Positions 56,152-64,000 of a stretch of 64,000 bases of DNA are shown piece after piece. The position numbers were made by a program, and so were the translations under genes. Position 1 is the first letter of the stretch. The number at the start of each line of letters is the position of its first letter. The DNA comes from JAGPUQ01 sp963708735. GTDB taxonomy: Bacteria > Pseudomonadota > Gammaproteobacteria > Pseudomonadales > Porticoccaceae. Under the pieces are notes generated by a model. It had not been told where the DNA came from and made no database searches. It saw nothing but the letters and a program-made list of their open reading frames with translations. The stretch lies in the NCBI GenBank assembly GCA_963708735.1, contig CAVPTW010000005.1:248001-312000 (forward strand). Reading direction: 5' to 3'.

Positions 56152-57657
56152 ATGGCTTTTCCCCGACGCGTTCCCCTGTTCATCGGCGGCGAATGGGTCC
56201 AGAGCGCGAGCACCCAGTTCACGCCGATCATCAATCCCGCCACCCAGGACGTGTTGAGCGAGGTTCCCCACGCCACACCGGACGAGATGGCGCGTGCCGT
56301 GGCCGCCGCCGTGACCGCCTTCGAGAGCTGGAAGGAAGTGCCAGTCTCCCAGCGCGCGCGCCTGATGCTGCGTTACCAGCACCTGCTCAAGGAGCATCAT
56401 GACGAGCTGGCCGAGATCATCAGCCAGGAGCTGGGCAAGACCTTCGAGGACGCCAAGGGCGATGTCTGGCGCGGCATCGAGGTGGTCGAACACGCCGCCA
56501 ACATCGCCACCCTGATGATGGGCGAGACCGTCGAGAACGTCGCCGGCGGCATCGACACCTATTCCATTATCCAGCCGCTCGGCGTGTGCATGGGCATCAC
56601 GCCGTTCAACTTTCCGGCGATGATTCCGCTGTGGATGTTCCCGATGGCGATCGCCTGCGGTAACACCTTCGTGCTCAAACCGTCGGAGCGCGATCCGCTG
56701 ACGCCGACCCGCCTCGCCGAGCTCTTCGTCGAAGCCGGCGCGCCGCCCGGCGTGCTGCAAGTCGTGCACGGCGGCGCCCCCCAGGTGGACTACCTGCTCG
56801 AACACCCGGACATTCGCGCCGGCTCCTTCGTGGGTTCGGTCCCTGTCGGCAAGCACATCTACCGCAAGGGCACCGACAACCTCAAGCGCATGCAGTGCAT
56901 GACCGGCGCCAACAACCACATGGTGGTGATGCCGGACGCCAACCGCGCCCAGGTCGTCAACAACATCATCGGCTCCGCATTCGGCGCCGCCGGCCAGCGC
57001 TGCATGGCGATTCCCAATGTGGTGATGGTGGGCGATGCCGCGAACTGGATCGACGATCTGGTGGTTGCCGCGCGCAAAATCCAGCCCGGCGTCTGGACCG
57101 ACAAAAGCGCTGCCTATGGCCCGCTGACCAACGCCGCCGCCAAGGAACGGGTGGTCGGCATGATCGCGCAGGCGAAAAAGGACGGCGCCACCTGCCTGCT
57201 CGATGGCTCCGACTGCACCGTCGCGGGCTACCCGAACGGCAACTGGATCGGCCCGACCATCTTCACCGACCTGCGCCCGGACATGGCTTTCTATTGCGAA
57301 GAGGTGTTCGGGCCGGTGCTGTGCATCCTCAAGGTGGCCACACTCGACGAGGCGATCGCGCTGATCAACCGGGATTTCCGCGGCAATGGCACCTCGATCT
57401 TCACCGCGTCCGGCGCCGCCGCGCGCAAATACCAGCACGAGATCCAGGTCGGCCAGGTGGGCATCAATGTCCCCATCCCGGTGCCGCTGCCGTTCTTTTC
57501 GTTCACCGGCTGGCGCGGCTCCTTCCACGGCGACCTGCACGCCTACGGCAAGCAGGCGGTGCGTTTCTATACCGAGACCAAGACCATCACCGCGCGCTGG
57601 TTCGACGACAGCATCCCGGGCGCCGGCGGACCCAACATGTCCATCAACCTGAAATAG
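56152..57657 (+). CDS. mmsA: Methylmalonate-semialdehyde dehydrogenase (CoA-acylating)
   Basis: Converts methylmalonate semialdehyde to propionyl-CoA at the end of valine degradation. The 501-aa aldehyde dehydrogenase has FIGGEWVQSASTQFTPIINP, the NAD-binding GNTFVLKPSERDPLTPTRLA, FVGSVPVGKHIYRKGTDNLK and the catalytic Cys in GAAGQRCMAIPNVVMVG. The C-terminal VGINVPIPVPLPFFSFTGWR is diagnostic of MmsA. The ATG at 56152 has GAGG six bases upstream; one at 56140 has none. First gene of a five-gene operon. Confidence 0.95.
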   Translation: MAFPRRVPLFIGGEWVQSASTQFTPIINPATQDVLSEVPHATPDEMARAVAAAVTAFESWKEVPVSQRARLMLRYQHLLKEHHDELAEIISQELGKTFEDAKGDVWRGIEVVEHAANIATLMMGETVENVAGGIDTYSIIQPLGVCMGITPFNFPAMIPLWMFPMAIACGNTFVLKPSERDPLTPTRLAELFVEAGAPPGVLQVVHGGAPQVDYLLEHPDIRAGSFVGSVPVGKHIYRKGTDNLKRMQCMTGANNHMVVMPDANRAQVVNNIIGSAFGAAGQRCMAIPNVVMVGDAANWIDDLVVAARKIQPGVWTDKSAAYGPLTNAAAKERVVGMIAQAKKDGATCLLDGSDCTVAGYPNGNWIGPTIFTDLRPDMAFYCEEVFGPVLCILKVATLDEAIALINRDFRGNGTSIFTASGAAARKYQHEIQVGQVGINVPIPVPLPFFSFTGWRGSFHGDLHAYGKQAVRFYTETKTITARWFDDSIPGAGGPNMSINLK

Positions 57658-57675
57658 CCGGAAAAGGTCAGCGCG

Positions 57676-58843
57676 ATGGATTTTGAACTGAGCGAGGAGC
57701 AGCGCGCCTTTCGCGACGCCGCGCGCGCCTTTGCCCGCGGCGAGCTGGCGCCGCACGCCGCCGCGTGGGACGAGGGCAAGATCTTTCCCCGCGACACCAT
57801 CGCCGCCGCCGGCGCACTCGGCTTCTGCGGCATGTACTGCCCCGAGGCCGTCGGCGGCATGGGCATGACCCGGCTCGACGCCACCATCATCCTGGAGGAA
57901 CTCGCCGCCGGCTGCACCTCGACCGCTGCCTTTATCTCGATCCACAACATGGCGGCCTGGATGGCCTGCACCTGGGGCACGCAGCGGGTGCGGGACGAAC
58001 TCTGCGAGCAACTGGTGACCGGCGAAACGCTCGCGTCCTACTGCCTCACCGAACCCAATGCCGGCAGCGACGCCGCCTCGATCACCACGCGCGCGGTGAG
58101 AGATGGCGACGACTACCGCATCAGCGGCGGCAAGACCTTCATCAGCGGCGCGGGCAGCACCGATGTGCTGGTGCTGATGACCCGCACCGGCGCGCCGGAC
58201 TCGGGCGCCGGCGGCATCACCGCCTTCGCGGTGCCGGCGGATACGCCCGGCATCGACTACGGCAAGAACGAAACCAAGCTGGGCTGGAACAGCCAGCCGA
58301 CGCGGGCGATCGCGTTCGATGACGTGCGCGTGCCCGCCGCCTACCGCCTCGGCAACGAGGGCGAGGGTTTCAAGATCGCCATGAAGGGCCTCGACGGCGG
58401 CCGCATCAATATCGCCGCCTGCTCGGTGGGTGCGGCGCAGGCCACGCTCGATCTCGCCCAGGTCTACGTCCAGGAGCGGCGCCAGTTCGGCAAGCCCATC
58501 GCGGCGTTTCAGGCGCTGCAATTCAAGCTCGCCGACATGGCCACCGAGCTGGTGGCGGCGCGCCAGATGGTGCGTCTCGCCGCCAGCAAGCTCGACCGCG
58601 ACGATGCCGGACAAAACCACCTATTGCGCTATGGCCAAGCGCTTTGCCACCGATATCGGTTTTCAGATTTGCAACGAGGCGCTGCAACTGCACGGCGGTT
58701 ACGGCTACCTGCGCGAATACCCCATCGAGCGGTTTTTCCGCGACGCGCGGGTGCATCAGATTCTGGAAGGCACCAACGAAATCATGCGCGTGATCATCGC
58801 GCGCCGCATTCTTGAAGCAGGGGCAACGGAGACGATTCGATGA
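57676..58843 (+). pseudogene. Acyl-CoA (isobutyryl-CoA) dehydrogenase with a one-base frameshift
   Basis: FAD enzyme expected to oxidise isobutyryl-CoA to methacrylyl-CoA. The frame from 57676 encodes FELSEEQRAFRDAARAFARG, YCLTEPNAGSDAASITTRAV and AACSVGAAQATLDLAQVYVQ. At about 58609-58610 an extra G (GCCGGAC where the family codon phase needs GCCGAC) shifts the frame, and the original frame runs on as nonsense to 58815. The true C-terminus continues in the next frame: TTYCAMAKRFATDIGFQICN and RVHQILEGTNEIMRVIIARR, including the catalytic Glu, ending at 58843 with ATGA coupling to the next gene. Either a real mutation or a sequencing error. Confidence 0.85.
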
Positions 58844-59616
58844 GCAGTCAATTGAAAGTCGAAAAACGCGGGCACACCGCCATCCTCACCATGAACAACC
58901 CGCCGGCCAACACCTGGACGCCGGAGAGCCTGGGCTATCTTCAACAGGTGATCGCCGAACTCAACGCCGACCGCGACAACTACGCGCTGGTGCTCACCAG
59001 CGAAAGCGAAAAATTCTTCAGCGCCGGCGCCGATCTGACCCGCTTCCACCACGACGACACCGGCGCCGCCTACGATTTCATCAAGGCGTTTGGCGTGGCT
59101 TTCACCGCACTGGCCAACTACCAGGGGGTGTCCGTCGCCGCCATTACCGGCTTTGCCATGGGTGGCGGTCTCGAGTGCGCGCTCGCCTGCGACATCCGCG
59201 TTGCCGAAGAGCAGGCGCAGATGGCGCTGCCGGAGTGCACCGTCGGCCTACTGCCGGGCGGCCTCGGCACCCAGCATCTGCCCTGGCTGATCGGCGAGGG
59301 CTGGGCCAAGCGCATGATCCTGCTCGGCGAGCGGGTGAAGGCCGACAAGGCGCTGGAAATCGGCCTGGTGCAGGAAGTGGTGCCCACCGGCAAGGCGCTG
59401 GAAAAGGCCCTGGAGCTGACCGCCAAGGTCGCCAACCAGAGTCCGAGCTCGGTGCGCGTCTGCAAGGAGCTGATCATGTCGGCGCGCCACCGCTCCCTCG
59501 ACAGCGGCTTCCAGTTCGAGCGCGACCGCTTCATGGACCTGTGGGGCATGGCCGATCAGAAAGAGGGCGTCGCGGCGTTCGTCGAGAAGCGCAAGCCCGA
59601 GTGGAAGAACCGCTGA
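58840..59616 (+). CDS. Enoyl-CoA hydratase
   Basis: Crotonase-fold hydratase, 258 aa, which in this operon would hydrate methacrylyl-CoA to 3-hydroxyisobutyryl-CoA. The oxyanion-hole segments are FFSAGADLTRF and GFAMGGGLECALACDIRVA. Both catalytic Glu positions appear filled (GGGLE and MALPECTVGLLPGGLGTQ). Its ATG overlaps the corrected stop of the dehydrogenase. This supports the view that the dehydrogenase reading frame was intact until recently. Confidence 0.92.
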   Translation: MSSQLKVEKRGHTAILTMNNPPANTWTPESLGYLQQVIAELNADRDNYALVLTSESEKFFSAGADLTRFHHDDTGAAYDFIKAFGVAFTALANYQGVSVAAITGFAMGGGLECALACDIRVAEEQAQMALPECTVGLLPGGLGTQHLPWLIGEGWAKRMILLGERVKADKALEIGLVQEVVPTGKALEKALELTAKVANQSPSSVRVCKELIMSARHRSLDSGFQFERDRFMDLWGMADQKEGVAAFVEKRKPEWKNR

Positions 59617-59631
59617 GCTGGAGCAAGCCGA

Positions 59632-60753
59632 GTGACTGAACAACCCGTCATTTTTTCCGAGCGCGCCTGCACCGGCGGCAAAAAAATCGTCATCGCCACG
59701 CTGAATGCCGAGAAAGCCCTCAACGCCCTCAGTCTGGAAATGGTGGATCTGCTGAGCGCGCAGCTCGATCAGTGGGAAACCGATCCCAGCATTGTCGCCA
59801 TCCTGATCGACAGCGTCGGCGACCGCGCGTTTTCCGCCGGCGGTGATATCCGCATGTTGTACGAATCGATGGTCGAACACGGCGAGGGCGAAAATCCCTA
59901 CGCGCGGGATTTCTTCTCCCGCGAATACCGCCTCGATTATCGTCTGCACCATTCGCGCATTCCCATCATCACCTGGGGCAACGGCTTCGTGATGGGCGGC
60001 GGCATGGGCGTCTACCAGGGCGGCGATTTCCGCGTCGTCACCGAACACAGCCGCCTCGCGATGCCCGAGATCAGCATCGGCCTGTTTCCCGATGTCGGCG
60101 GCACCTGGTTTCTGAACCGGACGCGGGACAACACCGGGCTGTTTCTCGGGCTGACCGGCGCCCAGTTGAACGCCACCGACGCGCTCTACGTCGGGCTCGC
60201 CGACACCTTCGCCCCCCATGCGGGGAAGGCGATGCTGCTGAAGCGCCTGGCAATACTCGAATGGTCGGCGGACCCAGACGAACGGCATGAGCAGATCGCA
60301 GGCGCCTTGCACTGGCTGCTGCGCGAATTCCACGATCAACTCCCGCTGCCGCAGCTGGAGCTCCACGCCGACTGGATCGCGACGGTGACGGAAAGCGCTA
60401 CGCTCGCGGATGCTTCCGCCGCTATCCTCGCCTACGCCGGCGACGACAAGTGGCTCCAGCGCGCGGTCGCCACCCACCGGCGCGGCTGCCCGGTGTCGAT
60501 CTTTCTCGCCTACGAACTGAACCGGCGCGGACGCGAACTGTCACTGGCCGATGCCTTCCGGCTCGAACTGGTGGCGGCGCTCAACTGCGCCAAATACGGT
60601 GTGTTCCGCGAAGGCGTACGCGCCCAGATCATCGACAAGGACAACACGCCGCACTTCGTGCCCGCGACGCTGGCCGAGCTGACGCCGGCGATCGAGCAAC
60701 AATATCTGACGCCGCCCTGGGGCGCTGCGCCCCATCCACTGGCTGACCTGTAG
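59632..60753 (+). CDS. 3-hydroxyisobutyryl-CoA hydrolase
   Basis: Releases CoA from 3-hydroxyisobutyryl-CoA in valine degradation. The 373-aa crotonase-fold protein has AFSAGGDIRMLYES, WGNGFVMGGGMGVYQGGDFR, LAMPEISIGLFPDVGGTWFL and the C-terminal extension with EFHDQLPLPQLELHADWI typical of HIBCH and not of hydratases. It starts with GTG, 15 bases after the previous stop. Confidence 0.9.
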   Translation: MTEQPVIFSERACTGGKKIVIATLNAEKALNALSLEMVDLLSAQLDQWETDPSIVAILIDSVGDRAFSAGGDIRMLYESMVEHGEGENPYARDFFSREYRLDYRLHHSRIPIITWGNGFVMGGGMGVYQGGDFRVVTEHSRLAMPEISIGLFPDVGGTWFLNRTRDNTGLFLGLTGAQLNATDALYVGLADTFAPHAGKAMLLKRLAILEWSADPDERHEQIAGALHWLLREFHDQLPLPQLELHADWIATVTESATLADASAAILAYAGDDKWLQRAVATHRRGCPVSIFLAYELNRRGRELSLADAFRLELVAALNCAKYGVFREGVRAQIIDKDNTPHFVPATLAELTPAIEQQYLTPPWGAAPHPLADL

Positions 60754-60811
60754 CGACTAATGAATCGCCTCCGGTCCGCCATCCAATAATTCATTGTCGC
60801 AGAGGATCAAC

Positions 60812-61714
60812 ATGGCCAAGACAGTCGCGTTTTTCGGGTTGGGCAACATGGGCGGGCCGATGGCCGCCAATCTGGTCAAGGCCGGGTTCCAGGTGCGTGC
60901 CTTTGATCTGGTGCCGGCCTCGGTGCAACAGGCGGTGAAGGACGGCTGTATTGCCGCAACCACCGAGAAAGCCGCGGTCGAAGGCGCCGATTTCGTCATC
61001 TCGATGCTGCCCGACGGCGCCATTGCCGAGCGTCTGTATATCGACGGCGCCGGCCTGCTCGATCTCATGAACCCGGCGGCACTGGCGATCGACTGCTCCA
61101 CCATCGCCGCCGCGAGCTCACGGCGCATCGGTGCCGAGGGCAAGCAGCGCGGCATCCGCGTGGTGGACGCGCCCGTCTCCGGCGGTGTCGCCGGCGCCCA
61201 GGCCGCGACGCTCGCCTTCATGTGCGGTGGCGAGGCTGCCGATGTCGAGGCCGCGCGCGAAGTACTGAAACACATGGGCGCCAACATCTTCCACGCCGGC
61301 GAAAGCGGCGCCGGCCAGATCGCCAAGATCTGCAACAACATGCTGCTCGCCATCCACATGATCGGCACCGCCGAGGCGCTACAACTGGGCGTCGACAACG
61401 GCCTCGATCCCAAGGCGCTGTCCAACATCATGCTGAAAAGCTCGGGCTGCAACTGGTCGCTGGAAAAATACAATCCCTATCCCGGCGTGATGGACAACGT
61501 GCCCGCCAGCCGCGACTACCAGGGCGGCTTCATGGTCAAGCTGATGCAGAAGGATCTGGGCCTCGCGATGGGCGCCGCGCTTGCCAGCCACTCCAGCACG
61601 CCGATGGGGGCCCTGGCGAACAACCTGTACAACCTGTATAGCCACCTGGGCGGTGATGACAATACCGGGCTGGATTTTTCGAGTATTCAACGATTGTTTG
61701 ATGCGGGGGTGTGA
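60812..61714 (+). CDS. mmsB: 3-hydroxyisobutyrate dehydrogenase
   Basis: NAD-dependent oxidation to methylmalonate semialdehyde, the MmsA substrate. The 300-aa product has the Rossmann motif FFGLGNMGGPMAANLVKAGF, the substrate loop DAPVSGGVAGAQAATLAFMC, the catalytic Lys in GQIAKICNNMLLAIHMIG, and KLMQKDLGLAMGAA. AGAGG lies six bases before the ATG at 60812. Last gene of the operon; no convincing terminator follows before the accessory region. Confidence 0.95.
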   Translation: MAKTVAFFGLGNMGGPMAANLVKAGFQVRAFDLVPASVQQAVKDGCIAATTEKAAVEGADFVISMLPDGAIAERLYIDGAGLLDLMNPAALAIDCSTIAAASSRRIGAEGKQRGIRVVDAPVSGGVAGAQAATLAFMCGGEAADVEAAREVLKHMGANIFHAGESGAGQIAKICNNMLLAIHMIGTAEALQLGVDNGLDPKALSNIMLKSSGCNWSLEKYNPYPGVMDNVPASRDYQGGFMVKLMQKDLGLAMGAALASHSSTPMGALANNLYNLYSHLGGDDNTGLDFSSIQRLFDAGV

Positions 61715-61836
61715 TGGGGACACCCTGAGCGCCGGCAGAGTCCGCTGGAGCGGAGGTGCTATTGATGAATGTTTTCGGGTTCTTTTCGGGGTTCCAAATG
61801 GCGAGAACCCGTTGCATCGCCTTGCTCTTTCAATTT

Positions 61837-61895
61837 TTAGACACCCTCGAGGCGCAATGCAAAACGCCTTTTGGGGCGTCTAATTATAGTTAGAC
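61837..61895 (+). other. Degenerate attC-like site, left end of a gene cassette
   Basis: TTAGACACCC (61837-61846) pairs with GGGCGTCTAA (61874-61883) with one mismatch, and inside AGGCG pairs with CGCCT (61850-61854, 61865-61869). A 5-base spacer then leads to GTTAGAC (61889-61895), a match to the GTTRRRY core of attC. The matching R'' box is degraded (CTCTTTC at 61825-61831). The next gene starts 13 bases after the core, typical cassette spacing. Confidence 0.45.
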
Positions 61896-61907
61896 CTTAG
61901 AGGCGAT

Positions 61908-62807
61908 ATGTCAGAACTTCCATTCTCTGCACGGAATAAAGGCGCCCATCGCAAAATTGATAAGGCGTTTCCCGCAACCGCGCGCAATGCCCTTCTGCAT
62001 CTGCTAATGGATCTTGTAGAGAAGGAATATGTCACGTCATGGGTCCAAGTTTCGCGGGAGCTTCAGAGGATTGGTCGGCGTCCGCCCATCGAGTACGACC
62101 GAAGCAAGACATCGGATTTGAAAGCAGCAAAGAATGATGCGCAATCATATGTCCAGGATATTGAGTGGGATAAGGCTTACGACTTTTGTGAACGCCTATA
62201 CAGTCATCTTGCATCAGCGGTAGTCCAAGAGTGGAATAATGGCTACGAAGAGATAACATCCAGAGCAGGGGTCCAAGCCTATATAACCGAAGAGTTGCAG
62301 AGAATCTTTGCGGAAGAATCTCTAGCATTTGAGTTCTCTGACGGCAAGGTGGTTCGAAGGGGAAGAAAGCACACCGTTGAAGTTACTACCCGTGCTCAAG
62401 TGGTTCTTGGCGACCCAAAGCTTGTTGGAGCCAGGAAGCACTATGATAAGGCGATGGCATTTTTCCGCCATCCATCGAAGCCGGATTACGAAAACTCAGT
62501 GAAAGAAGCTGTATGCGCAGTAGAGGCTGCCGGAAAGGCCCTATTCCCGTCCGCAAAAGCAGCAACCTTGGGTGATTTGGCTAAGTGGTTCTCAGGCTCA
62601 GGTGACGTTGCAATTCCGAAGGCGCTAGTCCAAACAGTTACTGGTATCTACGGATATAGGAATGGCGGTGATGGAGTGGGCCATGGAGGTTCATCTGGAG
62701 GGGTGGCAACGGTGGAGGTTGCGGAGTATGTGCTCGCGGTTACCGCTTCCCAGATCATATATTTTGTAGATCTGGCTAATGCTCAGGACTCAGACATTCC
62801 CTTTTAG
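61908..62807 (+). CDS. Putative abortive-infection protein (AbiJ-N-terminal-like, HEPN-like C-terminus)
   Basis: A 299-aa cytosolic protein. The N-terminal part (LPFSARNKGAHRKIDKAFPA through about residue 75) resembles AbiJ N-terminal domains. The C-terminal part has a helical region (HYDKAMAFFRHPSKPDYENS, VKEAVCAVEAAGKALFP) and ends in YRNGGDGVGHGGSSGGVATV, matching the Arg...His signature of the Abi C-terminal/HEPN-like fold that often acts as a ribonuclease. Base composition is clearly lower in GC than the rest of the window and codon use differs. It lies between attC-like sites, as a cassette gene would. The function is inferred, not shown. Confidence 0.6.
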   Translation: MSELPFSARNKGAHRKIDKAFPATARNALLHLLMDLVEKEYVTSWVQVSRELQRIGRRPPIEYDRSKTSDLKAAKNDAQSYVQDIEWDKAYDFCERLYSHLASAVVQEWNNGYEEITSRAGVQAYITEELQRIFAEESLAFEFSDGKVVRRGRKHTVEVTTRAQVVLGDPKLVGARKHYDKAMAFFRHPSKPDYENSVKEAVCAVEAAGKALFPSAKAATLGDLAKWFSGSGDVAIPKALVQTVTGIYGYRNGGDGVGHGGSSGGVATVEVAEYVLAVTASQIIYFVDLANAQDSDIPF

Positions 62808-62830
62808 CATCTCAACTTAGTCACGCCAAG

Positions 62831-62860
62831 GTCTAACAATTCGTTGCAGGCGCGACCAGT
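62831..62860 (+). other. Truncated attC site, right end of the cassette
   Basis: GTCTAAC-AATTC-GTT (62831-62845) begins 24 bases after the cassette gene's stop and matches R'', spacer and the start of L'' of classic attC sites such as that of the aadA1 cassette. The complementary L' and R' arms are missing because the transposase element begins at 62868. Confidence 0.6.
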
Positions 62861-62867
62861 AGTCTAA

Positions 62868-63049
62868 GGGGTCAGTTCTCGCATTGTAGCATTGCAGCAA
62901 ACAGCGTATGGTTAGCGGCATGGCGAGACCCCTGCGAATCGAATTCCCATCAGCGCTCTATCACGTGACCTCACGTGGCGATCGTCGCGAACCGATCTTT
63001 GAAGATGATGAAGATCGGCTGAGATTTCTGGCTGTGCTTGCGCGCAACA
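62868..63049 (+). repeat. Truncated tandem copy of the transposase element
   Basis: Starts with the 15-base end GGGGTCAGTTCTCGC and repeats the first 180 bases of the following element at high identity. It encodes MARPLRIEFPSALYHVTSRG onward for about 40 codons from 62920 before breaking off where the second copy starts at 63050. It is a non-functional remnant. Confidence 0.85.
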
Positions 63050-63957
63050 GGGGTCAGTTCTCGCATTGTAGCATCACAATAAACGGCGTATGGTTGGCGG
63101 CATGGCCAGACCCCTGCGAATCGAATTCCCATCAGCGCTCTATCATGTGACCTCGCGTGGCGATCGGCGCGAGCCGATCTTTGAAGACGATGAAGACCGC
63201 CTGAAATTTCTGGATGTGCTGGCGGAGGTGATTGGGCGCTTCAACTGGCTTTGTCACGCCTATTGCCTGATGACAAACCATTACCACCTGATAGTGGAAA
63301 CGCCCGACGGGAATCTGTCCAAGGGCATGCGTCAGCTCAATGGCATGTATACCCAGGCATCAAACCGGCGGCACCAGCGCACGGGGCATTTGTTCCAGGG
63401 GCGATTCAAGGCAATTCTTGTGGACAGGGACGCCTACCTGCTGGAACTGGCGCGATATGTCGTCCTGAACCCTGTGCGGGCAGGCATGGTCAGGGATCCG
63501 CAAGCCTACCCATGGAGCAGCTATCGCGCCATGATTGGCGAGGCCTCGGTACCGGCTTGGCTTGCGACAGAGGGTTTGCTCGTCCAGTTTGGGAAACGGC
63601 GCAGCGAGGCACGCCGGCGCTACAGCGAATTTGTTCGTGAGGGTGTCGGCAAGGAAAGTGTCTGGGCAGGGCTGAAGCAGCAGATTTATCTCGGGGATGA
63701 GAAATTTGTCAAACGGATGCAAAGGAAGGCGAAGGTCCAAGGAGACGAATTGACCATTCCACGCAGGCAACGCAGACCCCCCGCTGCAACACTCGCGGCC
63801 ATCGCGGCGAAGTATCCTGAGCGTGATGATGCCGTTGTTGCTGCCTATGGCACCGGCTCGTATAGTTATCGCCAGATCGCCGAACACTTTGGTGTTCATC
63901 TCGCCACTGTGGGACGTATTGTCAGGGGTCGCTTGCTACAAGGCGAGAACTGACCCC
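63050..63957 (+). mobile_element. REP-associated tyrosine transposase element with inverted ends
   Basis: A 908-base unit bounded by GGGGTCAGTTCTCGC (63050-63064) and its exact reverse complement GCGAGAACTGACCCC (63943-63957). The right end contains the transposase stop codon. It encodes one intact transposase. The left end also occurs at 62868, so two insertions, or a slip-type duplication, took place here. Confidence 0.8.
63102..63953 (+). CDS. REP-associated tyrosine (Y1) transposase
   Basis: HUH single-strand transposase of the RAYT/IS200-related family, 283 aa. It starts MARPLRIEFPSALYHVTSRG and has the HUH motif in LMTNHYHLIVETPDG. The catalytic Tyr helix region GMYTQASNRRHQRTGHLFQG is followed by GRFKAILVDRDAYLLELARY. 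A C-terminal helix-turn-helix lies around SYSYRQIAEHFGVHLATVGR. It appears intact. An ATG at 63090 is an alternative start. The sequence from 63958 to 64000 holds nothing recognisable. Confidence 0.9.
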   Translation: MARPLRIEFPSALYHVTSRGDRREPIFEDDEDRLKFLDVLAEVIGRFNWLCHAYCLMTNHYHLIVETPDGNLSKGMRQLNGMYTQASNRRHQRTGHLFQGRFKAILVDRDAYLLELARYVVLNPVRAGMVRDPQAYPWSSYRAMIGEASVPAWLATEGLLVQFGKRRSEARRRYSEFVREGVGKESVWAGLKQQIYLGDEKFVKRMQRKAKVQGDELTIPRRQRRPPAATLAAIAAKYPERDDAVVAAYGTGSYSYRQIAEHFGVHLATVGRIVRGRLLQGEN

Positions 63958-64000
63958 GCTGATGTGATGAGCAGTCGTGGAGATAGGTAACAAAAAAGTC

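Noticed and set aside
56146..58620. Minus-strand open frame of 824 codons opposite mmsA and the dehydrogenase
   Set aside because: High-GC third-position effect; the translation is low-complexity Gly/Ala/His/Arg and the plus-strand genes are certain.

Overview
The window is chromosomal DNA from a high-GC gammaproteobacterium. The evidence is the fused secE-to-rplQ ribosomal/RNA polymerase block preceded by a Thr-Tyr-Gly-Thr tRNA cluster and tufB, the lptD-surA-pdxA-rsmA-apaG-apaH operon, and an amgK/murU cell-wall recycling pair. The family cannot be fixed from the sequence alone; base composition and gene order exclude the enterics.

Layout. Positions 1-1371 (minus) hold murU (cut by the window edge) and amgK. 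Divergent from them, 1480-8383 (plus) is the outer-membrane biogenesis/housekeeping operon lptD-surA-pdxA-rsmA-apaG-apaH, with genes overlapping or nearly touching. A hotdog thioesterase and galE (8399-9885, minus) follow. From 42224 down to 9993 everything is on the minus strand and forms one translation/transcription superoperon: tRNA-Thr, Tyr, Gly, Thr, tufB, tRNA-Trp, secE, nusG, rplKAJL, rpoBC, rpsLG, fusA, tufA, the S10 operon, the spc operon with secY and rpmJ, and the alpha operon ending at a clear intrinsic terminator. Strong sigma70-type promoters are readable before the tRNA cluster, before rpsL and before rpsJ. A 13-bp hairpin after tufA overlaps the S10 promoter, and an attenuator-like hairpin lies between rplL and rpoB.

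From 42344 to 56000 the content is mixed metabolism: a D-aminoacylase-type amidohydrolase behind a palindromic operator, a luciferase-like flavin monooxygenase, a CinA-C protein, a glycine-zipper lipoprotein, alanine dehydrogenase, a stand-alone and rather divergent trpBA pair, a DUF1330 protein, rlmJ, a CoA-transferase, an IS91-family transposase remnant, a methyltransferase, an ABM-domain protein and argA. Positions 56152-61714 are a valine catabolic operon (mmsA, acyl-CoA dehydrogenase, enoyl-CoA hydratase, 3-hydroxyisobutyryl-CoA hydrolase, mmsB). Its acyl-CoA dehydrogenase carries a one-base frameshift that removes the catalytic C-terminus.

The right end (61837-64000) is accessory. A lower-GC gene with AbiJ-N-terminal-like and HEPN-like C-terminal features sits between integron attC-like sites and looks like a gene cassette. 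Its 3' attC is cut short by a REP-associated tyrosine transposase element with 15-bp inverted ends and a truncated tandem copy. A second, better preserved attC-like site is at 53155-53217 beside the IS91 remnant. No integron integrase is visible. This pair of attC-like sites with a putative anti-phage cassette is the most unusual part of the window.
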